64,000 nt of DNA, taken from G965222505 sp965222505. GTDB taxonomy: Bacteria; Bacteroidota; Rhodothermia; Rhodothermales; DATKEJ01. How positions within the stretch are numbered: position 1 is the first letter of the stretch; each line of letters opens with the position of its first letter. Made by a program: the position numbers and the translations under genes. A model generated the notes under the pieces. The model had not been told where the DNA came from. It saw nothing but the letters and a program-made list of their open reading frames with translations, and did not search any database. The stretch lies in assembly GCA_965222505.1 (NCBI GenBank), contig OZ244956.1, positions 1,922,001 through 1,986,000 of the forward strand, given 5' to 3'. Below are positions 8,068-16,916 of this stretch, in pieces.

Positions 8068-9489
8068 TTACTGGTTCGGCGGGGCGGCACAGCCGAGATC
8101 AAGGCGCGATTGTGGATCGTTGACGATGGGACAGTTGCCCGTCGGCATTTGGGCCTGTACCGGCTCGTAGCGCCGCAGATTTGGATCATAGAGTGCATTC
8201 TCGATGAAAGCCACCAGTTGGGTCACTTCAGCCTCGGTCAGGCCCAGCGGTACAAATTCCTCGGTCAACTGGCTTGCCGGAATATCCGAACGGGCCGCGA
8301 TGCCGGCATTCTTGTAAGCCACTACCTCCATCACGTTCGAAAAATTCCCCCCGTGGCCCAAGTGCGCCACATCGCGCAGGTTGTAAAGCTGAGGCGTTTT
8401 GAACTTGTAGTAGTCGGCTTCCACGCCCGTGAAGCCCCCTCGGCCCAGGTTTTCACCCTCGTTGGGGTCTTTCAGGTCCCCATACACACCGAAACCGTCC
8501 AGGTCCGGCATGCCGTAGGCATAAAAATTCATATCATTGAGCGCAGGACCGGTGTGGCAGGCTACACAATTGGCCTTGCCGAAGAACAACAGGGCACCTT
8601 CGAGTTCATCCCGGTTGAGCGCCCCTTCCTGTCCGCGCAACCACCGCTGAAACGGGGCTTGGTTGGCAAGCAGGGTGCGCTCGTACGCGGCAATCGCCAG
8701 ACCGGCATTAATGCGGCTATACCGTTCACCCACGGCAGACTCGGGGAACGCCTCGGCGAAGAGGCGCTGGTACGTGGCGTTCTGGGCGACTTCGGCAGCC
8801 CCGTCTCCCATGCGGTGTACCTGGAGACCGGCGATGGCCTGGGTTTCCAGCCCTTCGAAGCCAAGCGTATTGGTCTCTTTGGGGGTATCCGGCGTCCATT
8901 GGGCTTCCGTGCCGATATTAGCCCCGGTGGCGCCAAACTGGCCGTTCCAGAGCATCAGTTCCTGGTACGCGCCGTTCATGGCCGTCGGCGTACGGATGGG
9001 CTGTACGTCCAGCATGGCCGGAGCGATGGACGCATGGTTGGTCCGGGCTTCGCCCTTGGCCCCGAAGCCGACACCGCCCTCGCTCACGCCCTGAATCCGA
9101 CCGGATTGAAAGCCTGCACGGCTGTGGTGGCATGATGCGCACGAGTACGTTTCCATGGTCACCCCACTGGTCTCCATGGGATTGACGGCCATTCCGGTTT
9201 CATGGTAGAGCAACCGACCGAGTCGGACTTTAGCCTGTGTGATTCGGTTGTTGGGGTCCTGGGGAATGGACTCAAAATCGTAGGAATCGGGGAGCCGAAA
9301 GAATGCGGCATCCTCCCCATCTGGCGCAGCTGCATTCAGGGCAGAGCGGAGTTGATCGTTGCGTTCGGCCAGGGATACGTCAGGTGGATTGTCTTCACCG
9401 GATTGGCTTTCATCGCAGCCGAGAAACAGAAAGGCGATGATCAATAAGCACAGCGCATACCTTCCCCTTACGAATATCGTCGTTAACAT
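8068..9489 (-). CDS. Diheme cytochrome c peroxidase (MauG/CcpA family) lipoprotein
   Basis: About 473 residues. ATG at 9489 is preferred because GAGG lies six bases before it; ATG at 9501 is possible. The N-terminus is a lipoprotein signal (LIIAFLFLGCDES), so the enzyme is exported and anchored. Two heme motifs are visible, CASCHHSRAGF and CVACHTGPALND, with KTPQLYNLRDVAHLGHGG after the second. It is longer than the MbnH-like protein at 4400 and belongs to a different subgroup. There is no MbnP partner nearby, so the substrate is unknown; peroxide reduction or protein oxidation are both possible. Confidence 0.85.
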   Translation of the reverse strand: MLTTIFVRGRYALCLLIIAFLFLGCDESQSGEDNPPDVSLAERNDQLRSALNAAAPDGEDAAFFRLPDSYDFESIPQDPNNRITQAKVRLGRLLYHETGMAVNPMETSGVTMETYSCASCHHSRAGFQSGRIQGVSEGGVGFGAKGEARTNHASIAPAMLDVQPIRTPTAMNGAYQELMLWNGQFGATGANIGTEAQWTPDTPKETNTLGFEGLETQAIAGLQVHRMGDGAAEVAQNATYQRLFAEAFPESAVGERYSRINAGLAIAAYERTLLANQAPFQRWLRGQEGALNRDELEGALLFFGKANCVACHTGPALNDMNFYAYGMPDLDGFGVYGDLKDPNEGENLGRGGFTGVEADYYKFKTPQLYNLRDVAHLGHGGNFSNVMEVVAYKNAGIAARSDIPASQLTEEFVPLGLTEAEVTQLVAFIENALYDPNLRRYEPVQAQMPTGNCPIVNDPQSRLDLGCAAPPNQ

Positions 9490-9906
9490 AGCATACCTCA
9501 TTTTGAAAAGAAACAATACAGGAGGTGCATGGGCGTGGTGCCGGCACTTATAACCCGTACACGGCAATGGGCCTCCTACCCTTATGCCGCGGGTTTCATG
9601 AATCGATTTTCCGACCGGCGACCGCCTTTGCCTCAAGCACGGCCCACCCAACCTTAATATACGACTTTATTCATTAACGCGATAATTGATACGCTTTTCG
9701 CTCATCCCAAGTCCTTTTTCTCAATGAGAAATTCGGCTACACCTCATCACGGTGGGCTTCGATAATGGTTGGTTGTGCGATCAGACGAGGCATGTAGGGT
9801 TTGTTTGGTTGTGCCGTAAGGGGGAGCACCAATCTAACCGACATCGTTGACATCAACAACCTCTGGAATGTCTGAGAAGGCTGTACGGTAGGCTATTTGT
9901 CGTACG

Positions 9907-12705
9907 TTACCACCTGACCCGTACAGCCAAATTCGGCATGAGGGGATAGAGGTGTTGCGGAACTTGCTGTAAAACGTCGTCTTCAAAGACGAGGCGGTAG
10001 TAGGCTACGTTTTGCCGGTCCAGCACGTTCAGTACATCCATCCGAATTTGCACATCCGTGGGGCCGAGGGCACGGGCGTAGGCAGCGCTCAGGTCGAGTT
10101 GGTGAAGGGCCGGCAGGGTATGATCTGAGGGTTGGCTGAGGTCGAATGGCGCATGGATTCGGGTGCCAGGGATATGCGCGAAGTAATCGTAGTAGGCCCG
10201 TCGGAAGCCCCAGGCCCGGCCCCATACGCCCTGCCATCGCGCACTCAGGGTAAAATCGGTTCGGGGTTTCCAATCAAGAGCAAGGTCTAGCCGGTGTGGT
10301 TCGTTCCAGGGGGTGGTTTCGGTGCGTCCGTCGAAGAGGGCTTCGCTGCGTTGCCGGGCCACGCTGTGGGTGTACCGTGCATTGGCCCTCCACATTCGAT
10401 GGGTCCAGACCGAGGAGACGGTTCCGCCGTAGGCATACCCGTTGGCAGGCAGAAGGAAATCGGCCTGCTGTTGCAGGGTCTCAATGGTTTTGCTGTCCAG
10501 GGTGTAGTTCAGTGTGAGGTCGTGCGGGAGGTGTTTGTAATAGGCCTTCACACCGATTGCCACTTGGGCATTGGGCCGCCAGGAGGTTTCCTGCGCCAGG
10601 TGCAGGGCCAACGGCGGGCGCACCGTTCCATCGACCGGCAACCAGATGCGCGTGGACGGCATCAGGGCTCCGGCATTCAGGATACTCAGGTCCATCTGGT
10701 TAACGAATTGCCGGTAGACCCCGGCTGCCGTACGGGTGGCCCAGGTCCCCCCGCTTGCCGTCTCGCCATCCAACCGTAATGCGAGGCGAGGTTCGGCGAA
10801 AACATCGCCCCGGCCAGACACATAGGTGAGCCGCATCCCGGCATCAAGGTGCATCTTGCTGCCCAGTTGAAACACATCGTGGGCAAACGCCGCCCAACGC
10901 TCCCCCTGGGCTTCATGCCGAATGCGCCACCCGTCCCGACTAAACCGGGTCAGGATCCCGCGCTGCACTTGGGCTTGCACATTGCCGGCCATCAACAAGT
11001 CGAACCGGCTGCGGGTCAACAGTGCTTCGGTGCCGACCCGCAGGTGGTGCCGGCCCGTCGCGTAGTCCAGCGTCGTCTGGAGGCCCCATTCTTCCGCTTT
11101 GTTGCTGTCTGTAACCTCATTGCTGGACAAATAGCTTACACGATTAAATTCATCAGTATCTTCCCCGAATCTACCGCCAAAGCCGAGCCCGTCGAACAAC
11201 ACATACTTCTGATCCATGCCGTATGTGCTGCCCCGAAGTTGGGCGCTCAATAGCGTACGTCCGCCGAGTACGGCATCGTAGCGCACCTGTCCGGCCCGGC
11301 TGGTGGTCGCATAATCATCCGCCACCGAAAGCAAGGCCGAAGTAAATTCAGGCCGCAGATCGCTTGTGAGGTCGGCAGGTTCCAGTTCCCCCAGAATCCG
11401 CGTCTTGCCTTGGTATACGGAGGCATACAGCGTATGCAACGGATCTAAGCGGAGACGAGCGGCTCCGTGTACATCTGAGAAACCCAACGTTGGTTCGGGC
11501 TCCGGATTCAGGTCCAGGACTTCCCTGAAAAAATTCGGGTTGGCATTCTGGTATTGGGCCAGGGGTGCAAACAACAGAAAGGCATCGGGGGCACTCCACC
11601 GGTTGAGCGTACTTTGCAAGCGTTTGGGCCGGTAGTAATCCCACAGGCCATAACGCCCCGAAGCCGTCAGGGTAAACCGGGGCATGTCTGTGCCGTCCGA
11701 GCGCAGGTGCACCTGCCCATTTACACTGGTCGGGTCGGCCTGGGCATTCAGGGTAGTGCGGGCTTCGAGTACTTGTGAGAGGTTAATCACACCCGAGGTC
11801 TGGCTCCCCTGCGCCGCATCGAACCCGGCCCCATGCACCGTAATCCGTTCGAGGGCAAACGAACTAAACGGCCCGATGAATCCGATGGGCCGCCGGGGCA
11901 AAAATACCGGCACCCCATCCAGCCGAACCTGATGGGACCCGGCATCACCGCCCTGCACATAGACATCGGCGGTGACTTCACTCACCCGTACTCCCTGCAA
12001 GGTGTTCAAACCACTCAACGGGTTGGGCCGGGTGGTTTCTGCCTTGCCGAGCGTCTGTGTAGCCAGCCCGACGGAGGGCAAGCGGGCTTGCAAACCATCC
12101 ACAATGACCGGGGCCGTAATGATGATCTGGTTGTGTAACAGAGCCTGGGCCTGGGTGCGTTCGCCGGGCGTAACGGACAGGGTATCCTGCCAGGCTGAAT
12201 AACTCAGATGCGAGATCCGCATGGGGTAGCGGCCCGCCAGCAGCGGCGGAAAGGTAAAGCGCCCGGTGGCATTCGTAACTGCCCCGATGCCGCTATCGGT
12301 CAGGAGCACGTGCGCGCCGTCCAGGGGCCGGCCGGTTTCGGCATCAATCACAATGCCGGTCAGGTTGCCATAGGCGGCCTGAATTTCGGCCTTGGGGGCC
12401 AGCACATAGGTGCCGGAAGAGAGCCGGTAGAAATCGAGCGTGGTTCCACCGAGTACACACCGTAACACGTCCTCGGCAGGCCGTGCATCAGCTACACAAA
12501 ACGCCCGGCGGTCGGCCACAATCTCCGGATCATAAGCAATGGCGAGGCCGGTGGTGCGGGCCACATATTCCAGGGCCTCGCCCAATGCTACACCGCGCAA
12601 GGCTACGGTGTAGCTTTCGGTATCCTGTGCCTGAGCAAACGATGTGGGGCATAACCAGAGTAGGAGAAGCCCTATCCATGATCGATATGTGCGCAATCCT
12701 CTCAC
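9907..12705 (-). CDS. TonB-dependent receptor with STN and carboxypeptidase-regulatory domains
   Basis: 932 residues. In order: signal peptide (1-27), an STN/secretin-like signalling domain (about 30-105), a carboxypeptidase-regulatory-like beta domain (about 112-200, NLTGIVIDAETGRPLDG), the plug (about 215-320, VYVQGGDAGSHQVRLDGVPV) and the barrel, ending with the aromatic-terminated strand AVRVRW. It imports a large ligand across the outer membrane using TonB energy. The STN domain normally talks to a FecR-type anti-sigma factor, and such a gene is in the same operon. The start overlaps the DUF6174 gene by four bases. The ligand is unknown. Confidence 0.92.
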   Translation of the reverse strand: MRGLRTYRSWIGLLLLWLCPTSFAQAQDTESYTVALRGVALGEALEYVARTTGLAIAYDPEIVADRRAFCVADARPAEDVLRCVLGGTTLDFYRLSSGTYVLAPKAEIQAAYGNLTGIVIDAETGRPLDGAHVLLTDSGIGAVTNATGRFTFPPLLAGRYPMRISHLSYSAWQDTLSVTPGERTQAQALLHNQIIITAPVIVDGLQARLPSVGLATQTLGKAETTRPNPLSGLNTLQGVRVSEVTADVYVQGGDAGSHQVRLDGVPVFLPRRPIGFIGPFSSFALERITVHGAGFDAAQGSQTSGVINLSQVLEARTTLNAQADPTSVNGQVHLRSDGTDMPRFTLTASGRYGLWDYYRPKRLQSTLNRWSAPDAFLLFAPLAQYQNANPNFFREVLDLNPEPEPTLGFSDVHGAARLRLDPLHTLYASVYQGKTRILGELEPADLTSDLRPEFTSALLSVADDYATTSRAGQVRYDAVLGGRTLLSAQLRGSTYGMDQKYVLFDGLGFGGRFGEDTDEFNRVSYLSSNEVTDSNKAEEWGLQTTLDYATGRHHLRVGTEALLTRSRFDLLMAGNVQAQVQRGILTRFSRDGWRIRHEAQGERWAAFAHDVFQLGSKMHLDAGMRLTYVSGRGDVFAEPRLALRLDGETASGGTWATRTAAGVYRQFVNQMDLSILNAGALMPSTRIWLPVDGTVRPPLALHLAQETSWRPNAQVAIGVKAYYKHLPHDLTLNYTLDSKTIETLQQQADFLLPANGYAYGGTVSSVWTHRMWRANARYTHSVARQRSEALFDGRTETTPWNEPHRLDLALDWKPRTDFTLSARWQGVWGRAWGFRRAYYDYFAHIPGTRIHAPFDLSQPSDHTLPALHQLDLSAAYARALGPTDVQIRMDVLNVLDRQNVAYYRLVFEDDVLQQVPQHLYPLMPNLAVRVRW

Positions 12706-13160
12706 TCCGTCAAAGGCTGTACGTTGGCGGCGGTATAAACAACTTCATCATCCACCGCATCAATCAGGTAATCGATGTCAATCTTCGTCGGGTGTCCCAT
12801 CTGTGGATCATACTGAACACTAAACTGATCTGCTTCCTCGATGGCCTCATCGACTACCTCGAACAACCCGTCTATCGTTTTGAAAAAGTTTAGATCCTGC
12901 GGCAACACGGGTGGCTCGACTTCTGGAGCCTCGACCGACGATATGGTATCGGCACGGACGGTTACGGTTACCGTGCCGTAATATGGGCAGAAGCAGGATA
13001 CCCGGAGTTGGTACTGGTAATCGCTCAGGTGCTGCTGCTCCCAGCGTGCCTGGTTTTGGTTCAGGGCGTCCCGGTCCTTGTCCTCGGCCATTGAGCAGCC
13101 GGAAAACAGGCGAAGTGCCAACAGGGCCGGTATGATCGACAGGAGAAGCGTACGCATCAC
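12702..13160 (-). CDS. DUF6174-type lipoprotein
   Basis: 152 residues with a lipoprotein signal (LRLFSGCSMAED). The middle carries the DUF6174 pattern YQYQLRVSCFCPYYGTVTVTV, with a Cys-x-Cys pair near 55-57; YDPQMGHPTKIDIDYLIDAVDDE closes the domain. Function is unknown. It overlaps its upstream neighbour (13157) and the TonB receptor (12705) by four bases each, so its product is made together with them. It may be a surface or periplasmic partner of the receptor (inference). Confidence 0.75.
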   Translation of the reverse strand: MMRTLLLSIIPALLALRLFSGCSMAEDKDRDALNQNQARWEQQHLSDYQYQLRVSCFCPYYGTVTVTVRADTISSVEAPEVEPPVLPQDLNFFKTIDGLFEVVDEAIEEADQFSVQYDPQMGHPTKIDIDYLIDAVDDEVVYTAANVQPLTE

Positions 13161-15004
13161 AGGTTCAGGTTAAAACTGATCCATCCCTGAAATTCGCGCA
13201 TGGTGGTGCCGTAGGCCGTGTTCCGGTAATTTGGGGCCAGCATCACCCGCACATCGAACGCTGCCGAGGGCGACACAATAAGACCGGCGAGCAGCGCAGT
13301 CTCCACCTCGCTGCGCTGCTCAACCGGCTCGGTGAATCGTTCACCGAAATTGTCCTCCACGCGGGTTTCTCCGTTTTCAGACACCGTCCGAAAATCGAAG
13401 CGCGCCAGGGTTTGATCCTCAATCCGCCAAGCCGTCATGTTGCGGTTAATCCCAAACATCAGGTCAACTGTCTTCGAGACCGAACGGTACAGCAAGACGG
13501 GAATTTCGACCCGCGTGGTTTTAGCCTGGAAATTCCATTGCAAGATTTTCTGTTCGTCGATGGACTGGTTGTACGCTTCTTCAGTCCCATTGTACTGGTT
13601 GAAATAATCCGTAAACCGGCCAGCTTCAACGGCCTCCTCGGTTTGCGTATCGCGGATATGCCGTTGCAGAAAGGCCCCGAAATGCAGGCGCGTCTTACGG
13701 TCCACCTGCCACCGCAGGGAAGCCCCGCCCTGGTGAATGTTTCCCGTTCGTGTGCCCCCACCCGAACGCACATCGTCCACGGCATAGGTGGATTCGTGGG
13801 CGCTCGTCTGGCCGTCGTAGGTATACCGGTAGCTGCTAAAGGCCGTATCGGCCAGGGCCGATTGGGAGGTGAGGTCCACGTTTTCCCGCAGGTACCGGTA
13901 GTTCAGGTTGAGGGTACGTTTCTTGCGGAGTTTAATTTCCAGATTGGCCCCGGCATAGCGCGTGTGGCCGTCATGCGCCCAGTGTTGATCCGTGAAACCA
14001 GATTGGAAATAGCGATTGGCATCCGGGTCGCGCTCGGGGTTGCCGTAGCTGTAGAAGGAGGAATCCGCCCGACTGAGCACTTGCGAGGCGTTGCCGGTCA
14101 GATAGCCCCCGGAGAGTCCTGCCAAAACTTTGCGGGAAAGCTGGACATTCAGACCACCGGAGAGGTCCCAATGGCCGTAGTCTTGTGAACGCCCTTCGAA
14201 GTGCCGCCAGAAGGAATCGCCCTGATGAACTCCGTAGCCATTCCACAGGTTCTGGGAACCGAAGTCCCCGTTGCGGTCAAATACCGTTCGGCTCACCCGA
14301 ACGCCGAGTTGGGCGTTTTTGGTGAGGGCATACCCGGCATAGGCCGTCACGAAATGCCCTACCTCACGCATGGCATCGGCCCCGCTGTAGCGGTCGATGA
14401 TCGGGATGTCCGTGGGGGTGCGGGTGCCGTTGTAATCGGCCCCAACTTCGGTACGGTAGATGTCTTGCGGCACGGACCGGTAGTGGTCATCCTGAAACAA
14501 GACCTGATAGGTCACCCCGAGACGGAGGTTGGGCATGGCCCGGGCGAAGGGTTGAAAGAGGTACGCTCCGGAGAAGGCTGGTTCCAGGATCTTTCGGCTG
14601 TCGATGTAATAGCCGGGGTAGCGCAACCCCAAGTCTGCGGATGGTACCACGTCTGCGGATTCCGCCGCATCCAGCCGACCGTACTCGGCATAGGGATAGT
14701 AATAATCGTAGCTTTCCTCGCTCAGCCGGCTGCTGCGGAAGTCCAGGTAGCCATATCCATTGCCTTCGGTGGCACGGATGAGGTAGGCCGGATTCAGTTC
14801 GAGGTTCAACAGCGGGTCATCCACCAATCCCGGCGCACTGCGGCCAAACCCGCCGATGGCATAGGGATTGAGGAAACTGGGCCGGAAGAAAAAGTCGGTT
14901 TGCTCGAAGGATTTTTCGAGGGCGCGGTCGTTGTAGTACTGGCCGTAACTGAAGGCCGGTATTAGCACTGCAACAATCAATAGAAAATGACGAGACGTAC
15001 GCAT
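13157..15004 (-). CDS. Outer-membrane beta-barrel protein of unknown family
   Basis: 615 residues with a signal peptide (ends near FSYGQ). The rest is alternating, aromatic-rich beta strands ending in ISFNLNL, as in outer-membrane barrels. No named family was recognised. It is the third gene of the sigma/FecR/barrel/DUF6174/TonB operon, lies 21 bases after fecR and overlaps the next gene by four bases. A role as channel or accessory of the receptor is inferred from context only. Confidence 0.6.
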   Translation of the reverse strand: MRTSRHFLLIVAVLIPAFSYGQYYNDRALEKSFEQTDFFFRPSFLNPYAIGGFGRSAPGLVDDPLLNLELNPAYLIRATEGNGYGYLDFRSSRLSEESYDYYYPYAEYGRLDAAESADVVPSADLGLRYPGYYIDSRKILEPAFSGAYLFQPFARAMPNLRLGVTYQVLFQDDHYRSVPQDIYRTEVGADYNGTRTPTDIPIIDRYSGADAMREVGHFVTAYAGYALTKNAQLGVRVSRTVFDRNGDFGSQNLWNGYGVHQGDSFWRHFEGRSQDYGHWDLSGGLNVQLSRKVLAGLSGGYLTGNASQVLSRADSSFYSYGNPERDPDANRYFQSGFTDQHWAHDGHTRYAGANLEIKLRKKRTLNLNYRYLRENVDLTSQSALADTAFSSYRYTYDGQTSAHESTYAVDDVRSGGGTRTGNIHQGGASLRWQVDRKTRLHFGAFLQRHIRDTQTEEAVEAGRFTDYFNQYNGTEEAYNQSIDEQKILQWNFQAKTTRVEIPVLLYRSVSKTVDLMFGINRNMTAWRIEDQTLARFDFRTVSENGETRVEDNFGERFTEPVEQRSEVETALLAGLIVSPSAAFDVRVMLAPNYRNTAYGTTMREFQGWISFNLNL

Positions 15005-15025
15005 AACGGTCTGGATGGGAATGCG

Positions 15026-16003
15026 TTAGCGAGGGAAGATTTCAAACCCCTGGGCCGTACGGCGGAACCGCAGGTTGTGGGTGTAGCACACATCGGACAG
15101 CACGGCTTCCAGGGCACTCGGTTCGGCATCGAAATACGTCAGCCGATAATCGGCCACCAACCGGGGCGTGATCTCGACGGCATACCGCCGTTCCAGTTCA
15201 CTAAACACCGAGGAAAGGGGTTGATTAACGAAAGCCAGTCCGCCGGTACGCCAGGCCAGGGCCCGATCCAGCGGAATGGCCTTGGCGGGCCGTGGAGCCG
15301 TCGTATCGGCCCGTACACTGGTGGTTTGACCTGGTGCAAGGGTGACCGTCGGCGAGGTTTCGGCCAGGGCGCGGACATCGACCCGCCCGGATTCCAGCGT
15401 AACGATGGTCTGCGCGTCGGCTTCATCGCCCCATGCGCGGACGTTAAATTGGGTGCCCTTGACTTCAACGGCAGCATTAAACGTTTCGACGATGAAGGGC
15501 ACATCGCCCGATTGCACCTCAAAAAAGCCTTCGCCGGTCAGTTGAACGCGGCGGACCTCTGCCCTGAAACGGCGGGGGTAGGTAACCGTTGCCCCACTGG
15601 CCAGGGTGATGGTCGAACCATCCGGCAAATCGATGGTAGCGGTAGTTCCGTGAGGAGCGTTCGTCGTAACAGGCTGTATCCACCACGTAACCCCGATCCC
15701 GGCCAGCAGCACGAACACAGCGGCTACAGCCCATTGAATGCGAGGCATGGTGTGTATGCGACCCTGGATGGCCGGACTGCGGGAGGGTCTACGGTCCACG
15801 TGTTGCATGACACGATCGGCGAAGCCGGGGCCGAAGGAAGGTGCGGCTTCTTGGGCGACGGCACTACGTAGGGCACGCAGTTCAGCGTGTGCCCGTTGCG
15901 CCTCCGGTGAAATCCGCAACAGAAGATTCAGCTTCTGCTGCTCCAACGACGACAGGGGGCCATCGAAGGACCGGACAATAAGTTTGTAATCGTTAGCGTC
16001 CAT
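15026..16003 (-). CDS. fecR: FecR-family anti-sigma factor with DUF4974 C-terminus
   Basis: 325 residues. A cytoplasmic N-terminal part (about 1-90) is followed by one membrane helix (AVAAVFVLLAGIGVTWWI, near 93-110). The periplasmic FecR domain carries DLPDGSTITLASGATVTYP, LTGEGFFEV and VKGTQFNVRAW. The C-terminal DUF4974/STN-like module (LSSVFSELERRYAVEITPRL) follows near 260-325. It holds the sigma factor until the TonB receptor signals. The start overlaps the sigma gene end (15993). Confidence 0.9.
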   Translation of the reverse strand: MDANDYKLIVRSFDGPLSSLEQQKLNLLLRISPEAQRAHAELRALRSAVAQEAAPSFGPGFADRVMQHVDRRPSRSPAIQGRIHTMPRIQWAVAAVFVLLAGIGVTWWIQPVTTNAPHGTTATIDLPDGSTITLASGATVTYPRRFRAEVRRVQLTGEGFFEVQSGDVPFIVETFNAAVEVKGTQFNVRAWGDEADAQTIVTLESGRVDVRALAETSPTVTLAPGQTTSVRADTTAPRPAKAIPLDRALAWRTGGLAFVNQPLSSVFSELERRYAVEITPRLVADYRLTYFDAEPSALEAVLSDVCYTHNLRFRRTAQGFEIFPR

Positions 16004-16634
16004 CGGCTTGGATATAGGGACCCAGCAGGTCTTTCAATTTGGACTGTGCCCTGGAGAGGCGAGAGAGCACGGTCCCGAGTGGGATGTCAAGGATGTCCGC
16101 CGTTTCCTGCGTCGAGAAACCCTCGATGATGCGCAGCACCACGACGGCGCGGTGTTTGGGTGGGAGTTTTTCGATGGCCGTGTGGACCAGTCGGCGGCGT
16201 TCCCGGGCATCGTCCCAGGCTTCGCCATCGAAGGCCGGTTCCGGCAGGGGATAATCCGTTTCGCCATCCCGACTGACGAACCGCCACCGTTGCCGCTTGC
16301 GCCGTTTGATGGCGTTGAGCGACAGGTTCATGGCAATCCGCGTCAGGTACGTGCCGAGGCTGGCATCGCCCCGGAAGCGCCCCAGGCTCTGGTAACATCG
16401 TATGAAGGTTTCTTGACCCACGTCTTCGGCTTCTTGGCCGCGCCCCAACATTCCGATGACCGTAGCGGCCACCCGCGGTTCATAGCGGTTGACCAACTCA
16501 CGGAAGGCGGCTTCCTGCCCCGCCCGGGTCTGTTCGACCAGTTCGGTATCCGACAGGGAGGCCCAATCAACGGGTTGCTGCGTCACGGCGTTTAGGTTGT
16601 GAACTTCAGGGTGGAGAATCACGGCACCATCCAT
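15993..16634 (-). CDS. ECF RNA polymerase sigma factor
   Basis: 213 residues with region 2 (about 40-105: AFRELVNRYEPRV, AEDVGQETFIRCYQSLGRF) and region 4 (about 155-205: LPPKHRAVVVLRIIEGFSTQETADIL, PLGTVLSRLSRA). It is the first gene of a five-gene minus-strand operon and is paired with the FecR gene it overlaps. It probably transcribes this operon in response to the TonB receptor ligand. An alternative start further in is possible because the first 25 residues are not conserved. Confidence 0.92.
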   Translation of the reverse strand: MDGAVILHPEVHNLNAVTQQPVDWASLSDTELVEQTRAGQEAAFRELVNRYEPRVAATVIGMLGRGQEAEDVGQETFIRCYQSLGRFRGDASLGTYLTRIAMNLSLNAIKRRKRQRWRFVSRDGETDYPLPEPAFDGEAWDDARERRRLVHTAIEKLPPKHRAVVVLRIIEGFSTQETADILDIPLGTVLSRLSRAQSKLKDLLGPYIQADGR

Positions 16635-16762
16635 GTAACGCCTTTTTTCAGGTTTTGTAGCCGGATAGACAAAGGATGGGGATGGTTTATTCCGTTTGGT
16701 CCGTTATTCGTTGTATCTTGCCGACTATCAACCGTTGTTTCACAACCGCCGAGACATACCCA

Positions 16763-16884
16763 CACCCGGGCCGGCACAAGACCGGCCCCTACGGGTGCCG
16801 TTTTTGGTGGTGGATATGGGATGGGGCGCAACGGACAAACGGGTGCGTTCATCCGGTACGGGCGACCCTTGTGGTCGCCCCGTC
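16763..16884. repeat. Two REP-like hairpins ahead of the deacetylase
   Basis: Hairpin one (16763-16797): GGGCCGG, loop CACAAGA, CCGGCCC then CTAC, nested inside CACCCG/CGGGTG. Hairpin two (16856-16884): GGGCGACC, loop CTTGT, GGTCGCCC. The same two hairpins occur as a pair in inverse order at 24589-24760. They lie in the gap between the sigma-factor start and the deacetylase. Confidence 0.7.
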
Positions 16885-16916
16885 TTTCGAATGGCGTGCC
16901 ATTTATAAAACATAAA

